In this document: positions 58,561-64,000 of the stretch, one piece after another | How positions within the stretch are numbered: the first letter of the stretch is position 1 | Layout: every line of letters begins with the position of its first letter | Assembly (NCBI GenBank): GCA_030998225.1 | Contig: JAPYXD010000459.1 | Location: 248,001 to 312,000, forward strand | Reading direction: 5' to 3' | Length of the DNA: 64,000 nucleotides | DNA from: Diplolepis rosae | Lineage: Eukaryota; Arthropoda; Insecta; Hymenoptera; Diplolepididae | The notes under the pieces: generated by a model | Database searches by the model: none | Seen by the model: the letters and a program-made list of their open reading frames with translations, nothing else | Told to the model about the DNA's origin: nothing | Translations under genes and position numbers: made by a program

Positions 58561-59739
58561 TGTAGAATCTACATTTATAAAAACAAATTTGTTTTTTTAC
58601 GGTTGGGAAACGATTTCACCAACAACAGTAGGATTTTTCGAAGTAAAAATCGTAAGAAAATGGGGCATCTCAGGCTGTGGGTCATGTAACTAATAATCGA
58701 AGTGCCTTTGGAATGGTTTCACAGGTCAGCGGTCTACGTTCTAGCCTACGGAAACGGCTTTGTCATTACGGTGCCAACGCTGTGTGACGTCTTGGTTACT
58801 TACCCTTTATTATTATATTTAATTTGTTTTCCTCGTTTAGAACGGTAAAGAAATCCAGAGGATTTCTAAACCGAAACTGGGTGAAGGAAGCCAACAACAA
58901 ATAATCACTCAAATATTTTACAATTATCCACTTTATTCAATGAGACTCTTTTCAAATTCAAATATAAATTGTGTGAGTGAGAAAGAGGGGGGGGGGGGGA
59001 GAGATTTCTAAATATAAATTCCTTCTGTGTGACCGGTATGCTCCGATACTCGAAGATACTTGGGGAGTATTATAAAGTTGTCGAACTGAACAATTGGGAC
59101 TTGAAGAATTTATACTGAAGACGGGTCAAAAAATACTGACTGATGGTTTTTTGAAAAAGACACCGCCGAGTGCCGGACGAAGACTGAAGAAGACACTGGA
59201 GAAACTTGTTGGTAGCCGAGTGCCGGGCGAAGATTGAAGAAGACACTGACTTTTGCCAATTAGCAGCTAGTTTTAAAGGCCCTCATCTGGGGCGAAATCC
59301 CCTCTATTATGAGTTGCGAACAATGCGTTCGCGTGTTTTCCAAGAATTGTTTTGTTAAATGCTGGTTTTTAGTTCATTGCGTGCTAAACTTGTCTTTTCC
59401 GGTGGTCAGAATTGCCATATTAGGAAAAGACCTAGAGCAGTACTCCTACTCTTTGGTTTCTCCGATTTTCATTCTTTCCGTAGCGGTAGACCCCCCGCTT
59501 AATCTTCTACCGGTCTGGGAGGTTTGTTGACATAACACGGTGAGACGGAGTTCCTCTTCCAAAAATAGCTAATACCTTTAATATGTTCATTCATGGTTTC
59601 TCGCTTCTCTTTTTTCCTTTACAACTTGTTTACGTTACGCATCTAGTGCTTCCGCATGTTTTACAATTGTGAATTCGTTGATTAATATAAAAAGTATTAT
59701 TATTATTTATGTAATAGAGATGGTCACAGGACGTGACAT
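58561..59739. other. Intergenic DNA with poly(G) and a short duplication
   Basis: A run of about 13 G lies at 58988-59000. The unit GAGTGCCGGxCGAAGA followed by TGAAGAAGACACTG occurs twice (near 59166 and 59218). Nothing coding was recognised. Confidence 0.4.
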
Positions 59740-59793
59740 CTGTACGGAGAAGAAGAAGAATAAGAAAAAGATTATGCTCTGCTGTATCGTAAT

Positions 59794-60022
59794 CATAGAG
59801 ATATTACAGATAGAGGAGACAAGCCAGCCTGAAACCTGTAAGCTCGGGTGAGAGAGAGTGATATGGGGGATTAGGCTGTCTCTCTCTAACGCGGTACGCA
59901 TCGACAAAGATAGAAAAAACCTCCCATCGTCTCTCTCTTTTGCTCTCACCGAGTTTGCAGACTGACGTTGCCACTTACAGAGCGGCCTATGACTTGTCTC
60001 CTCTATCTGTAAAATCTCTATG
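59794..60022. mobile_element. hAT-like MITE with 8-bp target duplication
   Basis: The 30-bp TIR starts CATAGAGATATTACAGATAG and is inverted at the other end with one mismatch. ATCGTAAT stands directly outside both ends (59786-59793 and 60023-60030), the 8-bp duplication typical of hAT elements. The surrounding sequence matches an inverted relative at 42958-43130 that lacks the insertion. 229 bp, no coding. Confidence 0.85.
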
Positions 60023-60030
60023 ATCGTAAT

Positions 60031-60473
60031 AGGCGCATGCGCAGTTCAATTTTTACATTATGTTCCTCTGTATCGTAATGCAAAACATTACGCTACTCTC
60101 AACTGTAGCATAAAAACGCGTTTATGCGCCGGAGGGACACAAATTAAATTTAAAATACTTTCATCTCAAAAATTTTTAAATTTTTAACAGTGTAGTGTGA
60201 ATCAATTAAGGCCCCGTTTCATTTTTATGTGTATTATGTTCTTATTCCTTTACACATATATTTATTTTAAATAAACAATACAATCAAAAATGGACAATTT
60301 GTTGAAAAATATTTATTAAAGTTCAAGTAGTATTATGCAAATGTACCTTTTGGACTTCACTGCATAAGTAAGGAATGGTAACAATGTAAGTTTGTTTTCG
60401 AACACGTAAAGTGCTTTGAGCTTTTGGTATTTTTTAATAAATTAATTTTAATTTTAATTTAATTAATTAATTA
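60031..60473. other. Duplicated-block remainder and AT-rich DNA
   Basis: 60031-60140 continues the block shared with 42958-43130 (GCGCATGCGCAGTTCAATT, TTTATGCGCCGGAGG). The rest is AT-rich without support for a gene. Confidence 0.45.
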
Positions 60474-60735
60474 TACAGTCAAGTCTCGTTTATTTCAAGT
60501 ATCCCGAAACGAAAGAGTCTTGTTTATTTCAAATCACGAGGGGTTCCCACCACTCCCTCAGTTGCCATACCGACTGAATGCACCTCCCCACCTCTCTTCA
60601 CACTTCTTCCGAGTGCTCCACAGAGCTTCACGTGACAGTGAAATAGAGGGGCGCGAAGGGGAGCGTGAAACTTGAAATACACGAGACGCTCGACTTGAGA
60701 TAAACGAGACTTCAAATAAACGAGAATTGACTGTA
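60474..60735. mobile_element. pogo/Tigger-like MITE (CAGTCAAGTCTCG ends)
   Basis: TA-flanked inverted ends CAGTCAAGTCTCGTTTATTT and (read inward) CAGTCAATTCTCGTTTATTT bound 262 bp. Internal copies of the CGTTTATTTCAA word occur. CAGT...CTCG termini at TA are typical of pogo/Tigger relatives. The 143- and 75-codon minus-strand frames over this region are not supported. Confidence 0.75.
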
Positions 60736-60749
60736 TTAATGTATTTACC

Positions 60750-62296
60750 ATGAATGACTACCGGTACATTGAGTTCAGCATCCAGCAACGGAGTCACCCA
60801 GTGAATGCGGGAAGGGGCAGCAAGGTGAGGAGTCCCTTCTGGAACACAAAACGACTCAGCAAAGATAAGCTTCGAGAACATCTTGAAGAAACCAGCCTTA
60901 TAGATGGGCTTGTTTGGGCAATGTCTGCTGGGTCGTTGGAGGACACTGTGCGGGCAGATAGGCGGAAAGTGGTCGCAACATGTGGCCACTCAATGCCTCG
61001 CCGCGGGCACGGGCGTACCGGGGACTTGATGTACTGGTCGAAAATGCCTCACAGCATGGCGGAGATTTACACGCTCAAATGGTGACCTTCTGCTGCGCGA
61101 AGCATGGAAGAAAGCAAAATCAGCTCTGAGGCAAGGCATAAAGAAAAGCCGACTTCAGTGCTAGAAAGACTTGATCGGTGAAGTCGAGAAGGACCCATGG
61201 GGTCTCGCCTTCAAAATAATCACTAAGGGATTGGTGACTAGAAGAAAGACCCCAGGCCTGGATAATTCCGATCGAGTCAAGTACATTGTGCGGAGCTTGT
61301 TTCCAAACGTAGAGGCGTTCCAAAAACAGAACCGAAGTTCCTCCGTGGTCCGGCGCGAAGTTCTCTTCACTCCCCGCGAAATAAAGTTGATCTTGTTAGA
61401 TCTGGTCAGATCAAATTCCCAGATCTAACCAGATCTTGATTTTGTCGAGATCTGACCAGATCTGATCAGATCTAAAGTAGATCTGGTCAGATCTGAAGTA
61501 GATATGGTCAGATCTGAAGTAGATCTGGTCATATTCAAAGTAGATCTGGTCATATCTGAAGTAGATCTGGTCAAATCTGAAGTAGATCTGGTCAAATCTG
61601 AAGTAGATCTGGTCAGATCTCGACAAAATCAAGATCTGGTTAGATCTGGGAATTTGATCTGACCAGATCTAACAAGATCAACTTTTTTTCGCGGGTCTCG
61701 AGGAACTAAAGTGAGCGGGTTAGATGCTTAAAGCAAATACACCGCCAGGGATCGACGGGATGTCAAACGAGATCCTCAAAGAGGTGATCGGAGCATGCCC
61801 GGAGATCCTCCTGGAAGCCTTTAACTCCTGTCTTCGGGAGGGGAGGTTCTTCGTAGACTGGAAGAAGCAGAGGTTGGTCCTGCTGAGGAAGGGCAATAAA
61901 CCTCTAGGAGATGCCTCATCCTATAGACCTATTTGTCTATTGGATATAATGGGGAAGCTTCTGGCGGAAATGATCCGACAAAGACTACAGGGTCACATGG
62001 TCGGCGAGAACGGTCTCTCAGAAAACCAGTTCGGCTTTTGGGAAGGCAGGTGCACAGTTGAGGCCATTCGCAAGGATGGAAGGCGCAGACTCGTCGAGAA
62101 ATGGCAGACGAGATGGCATGGTGACCAATGCGGGAGATGGACACACCGTCTAATCCCGGAGCTCGCCACCTGGCTGGATAGAAAGCACGGTCAAGTCGGC
62201 TTTTACCTGGCACAAGCGCTTTTAGCCCATGGTTGCTTTAATGGGTACGTGGAGCGCTTCAAGAAAAGAGACGATGAGTCGTGTCGATGTCTGTGA
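60750..62296 (+). pseudogene. R1-clade non-LTR retrotransposon ORF2 relic
   Basis: The 5' part (SLEDTVRADRRKVVATCGHS, MPRRGHGRTGDLMYW) is the linker between endonuclease and reverse transcriptase. KEVIGACPEILLEAFNSCLR, GRFFVDWKKQRLVLLRKGNK, SSYRPICLLDIMGKLLAEMI and LSENQFGFWEGRCTVEAI are the N-terminal RT blocks. The frame then jumps to RWTHRLIPELATWLDRKHGQ and HGCFNGYVERF, which belong near the ORF2 C-terminus. So the RT catalytic region (YADD block) is deleted. Stops and shifts lie at 61083-61150, and a foldback (61373-61695) splits it. Confidence 0.85.
61373..61695. mobile_element. AGATCTGGTC foldback with satellite-like core, inside R1 relic
   Basis: Inverted ends CCCGCGAAATAAAGTTGATC bound arms of about 100 bp. 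The core (about 61470-61612) is a tandem array of a 21-bp unit, GTAGATCTGGTCAGATCTGAA, with variants; by eye about six units. The unit is itself made of AGATCTGRTC half-palindromes. It interrupts the RT-coding sequence, so it inserted later. Confidence 0.8.
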
Positions 62297-62433
62297 AGTT
62301 AGCACTGCAACTATTAAATATCGTACTTTTTATTTTTGGAATCGTTTGGTGGTCGTTAGGTGGTGGTTTTTAATGCTTGGTGGTTGAAAATAAAAAAAAT
62401 ATAAAATTTTGAAAATTGTAGTGCTAACTTCAC
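62293..62433. mobile_element. Tiny TIR element (GTGAAGTTAGCACT)
   Basis: GTGAAGTTAGCACT and its inverse AGTGCTAACTTCAC are 141 bp apart, enclosing T-rich sequence with TGGTGGT repeats. It begins exactly where the R1 relic frame (CRCL) ends, so it probably interrupted the zinc-finger end of that ORF2. Confidence 0.6.
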
Positions 62434-62639
62434 GCTTGCACTACACTTTAATGTTTATCAAAAATTTGATAAACAATCTATCATGGTTTCGAAGCTAGAA
62501 GCTAAATTGTGACAAACTTAGATTGTTGGACGTTTGCCGTCTATCGCACGAGTTGAAATACGATTAAAATTATTATTTGAGTAAAAAATTGAATATATGT
62601 ATGAAATTTTCATTAAAAAATCCCATTAATTAAATGAGT

Positions 62640-62840
62640 GATTTGCCTTTCCACTGCTAAATCAGTTAATTTTCACTGATTAATCAGTGAAAAAAATATT
62701 TTTTACTGTCAAATCAGTCAGTTTTCAATGAAATAATCAGTGAAATTTGACTGATTTACGGTAACCTCTTTTTACATATTTGAATCAGTCAAATTTCACT
62801 GATAATCAGTAGATTTTGACTGATTCAAATTTAGAGAGTA
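62640..62840. mobile_element. MITE of the ATCAGTGAAA family, copy 3
   Basis: Repeated AATCAGTGAAA/TTTCACTGATTA words end with GATTCAAATTTAGAGAGTA, the same end as the 663-941 copy. The left end is not clear. The right edge abuts the poly(T) start of the retrotransposon described next. Confidence 0.65.
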
Positions 62841-62841
62841 A

Positions 62842-63114
62842 TTTTTTTTTTTTTTTTTGTAGGAAGGGAGAAATGCTTTATGCACCGTCAAGGGGACTCC
62901 GTGTCCCCCTGGTGTGTGGGACTCTGCTGCTCGCGCAGCCCTACCCACTAAAACTCCCTTCCTGTCTCTAGGCCGTGGAATCCCACCCTGGAACCGCCGT
63001 TAGGCATTACTGCGGGGTGAAGGCCATCTTGAGGCGATGTTAGCCTCTCCTCCTTGCTTCTTCATCTATTTTGCTGGAATTACTCCTCCAGTTCTCCTCT
63101 CCGCGGCGGCCTTC
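62842..63114 (-). mobile_element. Poly(A) and 3' UTR of an R1-clade element
   Basis: T17 at 62842-62858 on the + strand is the poly(A) tail of a minus-strand retrotransposon. Upstream of it lies a GC-rich 3' UTR with GTTTTAGTGGGTAGGGCTG, GGGACACGGAGTCCCC and AGCATTTCTCC blocks, a type I recall from insect R1-clade elements. Only about 250 bp separate it from the ORF1 stop, so ORF2 is absent. Confidence 0.72.
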
Positions 63115-64000
63115 CTAAGGCTTCCTATTCGGGGCTGCCTCCCGAAAGTCCGAGCAACGCATAGTCCCCGGTATGTGGTCATTCCGGAGCTTTTCCTCCC
63201 TTTCGGCACAGAGAAAGCACCTCGGCTTCCCGGTGCAGGAACCCGCAAGATGCCCCTCCTCGCCGCATCTCCAGCAGCACCTGCTGCGGTGTGGCCCTCG
63301 GCAGTCCGCCGCAATGTGGCCAAAGCCAAGGCAGTGGAAGCACCGGTTCACCTCCTTTTTCCTGCGAACTCTGCAGGAGACCCACCCGATCTTGATGTGG
63401 GCCCCCTTGAGTAGCTTCAGCGCCCTTGCCTCCTTTAGAAGCACATGCGCCTTCCGGTTTCCTCTATAGGGTGTCTTACTTAGAGACACCCTTAACCCCA
63501 GCTCCGGTTCTTCGTCGAAGAGGCTTCTGACGGCATCCTCGACGTCTTTCGCTTCAATAGTAGGTTCCAGGTCGACGATCTCGACCTCGATCCGGGGGAT
63601 AAGATGTCGGACCGTCCCCTTGGCTCCAACCGCTTCTTTGAAGGCAGTGTTTAGCCTCCTTCTGCTTTTTGTGGAACATTTCAGTTCCACTAGCAGATCT
63701 TTGGAGCGCGTCTCCCTGATTCCCTGGACTGTGGCGGCCAGTTCCTCAGAGTTAACGCTCTTCTTCAGATCGCGCAGGATTGAGGCGTAGCTCATCCCCT
63801 CTGCCGGTTTGATGAGCACCGCCTCTGGGCGCGCACGGCGTGGTTTCTCCGGCGTTTTAAAAGGCTTTTTCACTTTTCTTTTCCGGAGGCCCTTCTTCTT
63901 GGGGACCTCGACCCACTCGTCTTCTTTTCTGGAGGCTTTAGGACTCTTCTCCGCCGGTTTCTTTACCACTGAAACCTCCGGCCTCGCTGTCGGCTCTCTA
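63115..64000 (-). CDS. R1-clade retrotransposon ORF1 (Gag-like), runs off the window
   Basis: The minus-strand frame is open from the window edge (at least 10 codons before the GTG at 63969) to a stop at 63115. It has a lysine-rich N-terminal part (KKKGLRKRKVKKPFKTPEKP), an RNA-binding-type middle (LLVELKCSTKSRRRLNTAFK, HLIPRIEVEIVDLEPTIEAK), and three zinc knuckles at the C-terminus. These are CFHCLGFGHIAADC and CWRCGEEGHLAGSC (CCHC), then a longer spaced C-x2-C...H...C. These are the hallmarks of R1/jockey-type ORF1 nucleic-acid chaperones. The frame is undamaged in view, which suggests a young insertion. The start codon lies outside the window. Confidence 0.88.
   Translation of the reverse strand, partial: REPTARPEVSVVKKPAEKSPKASRKEDEWVEVPKKKGLRKRKVKKPFKTPEKPRRARPEAVLIKPAEGMSYASILRDLKKSVNSEELAATVQGIRETRSKDLLVELKCSTKSRRRLNTAFKEAVGAKGTVRHLIPRIEVEIVDLEPTIEAKDVEDAVRSLFDEEPELGLRVSLSKTPYRGNRKAHVLLKEARALKLLKGAHIKIGWVSCRVRRKKEVNRCFHCLGFGHIAADCRGPHRSRCCWRCGEEGHLAGSCTGKPRCFLCAEREEKLRNDHIPGTMRCSDFREAAPNRKP

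Noticed and set aside
60558..60989. 143-codon minus-strand frame
   Set aside because: It spans the boundary between a MITE and the opposite-strand R1 relic, so it is not a single unit.
61411..61632. Repetitive DQIYFRSDQIYF minus-strand frame as a repeat protein
   Set aside because: It is the translation of the 21-bp tandem unit (a multiple of 3), so the open frame is expected without selection.
63037..63469. + strand frames opposite the Gag-like ORF
   Set aside because: Shadows of the minus-strand ORF1, which has clear zinc knuckles.

Overview
This window is AT-rich eukaryotic DNA, almost certainly from an insect. The reasons are long introns with GT-AG ends, many Tc1/mariner relics, R1-clade non-LTR retrotransposon pieces and dozens of short inverted-repeat elements. 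A hymenopteran is possible, but I cannot prove the order. No bacterial, organellar or viral genome organisation is visible.

Only one convincing host gene is present: a two-pore-domain (K2P) potassium channel on the + strand, with exons at 11034-11415, 23066-23460, 29494-29944 and 34355-34470. The reading frames and splice phases join cleanly. They give pore 1 (TTIGYG, its first glycine codon split by an 11.65-kb intron), TM2, a long cytoplasmic loop, TM3, pore 2 (TIGFGD) and TM4. The exon or exons for the N-terminus and TM1 were not found. The last exon ends at a TGA followed by C. The same frame then stays open for 167 more codons to a second TGA at 34972-34974, and this extension looks like real protein. 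It is a strong candidate for regulated stop-codon readthrough and is the main finding.

The rest is transposon-derived. 1-11 kb: small MITEs, a mariner deletion derivative (4450-5276), a GC-rich 52-bp-arm hairpin (5773-5900) and a long-TIR element that keeps a piece of an arthropod transposon ORF (8608-9962). 11-34 kb (K2P introns): nested mariners (11629-12715 and 14976-16975), several foldback elements, another mariner derivative (26723-27600) and a TIR element with GCGAAGC mini-hairpins (30791-32518). 36-45 kb: long-TIR and foldback elements, a tRNA-like SINE head and two more mariner relics. 45.2-52.65 kb: three different inverted-repeat elements lie end to end and share TTAA junctions; a fourth TTAA element, a mariner relic and a possible solo LTR are nested inside. 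52.65-60 kb: mostly unassigned, with a hAT-like MITE (59794-60022) whose target has an unoccupied relative near 43 kb. 60.5-64 kb: a pogo-like MITE, an R1-clade ORF2 relic split by an AGATCT-rich satellite-like foldback, and on the opposite strand an R1-clade ORF1 joined almost directly to a 3' UTR and poly(A), with no ORF2.
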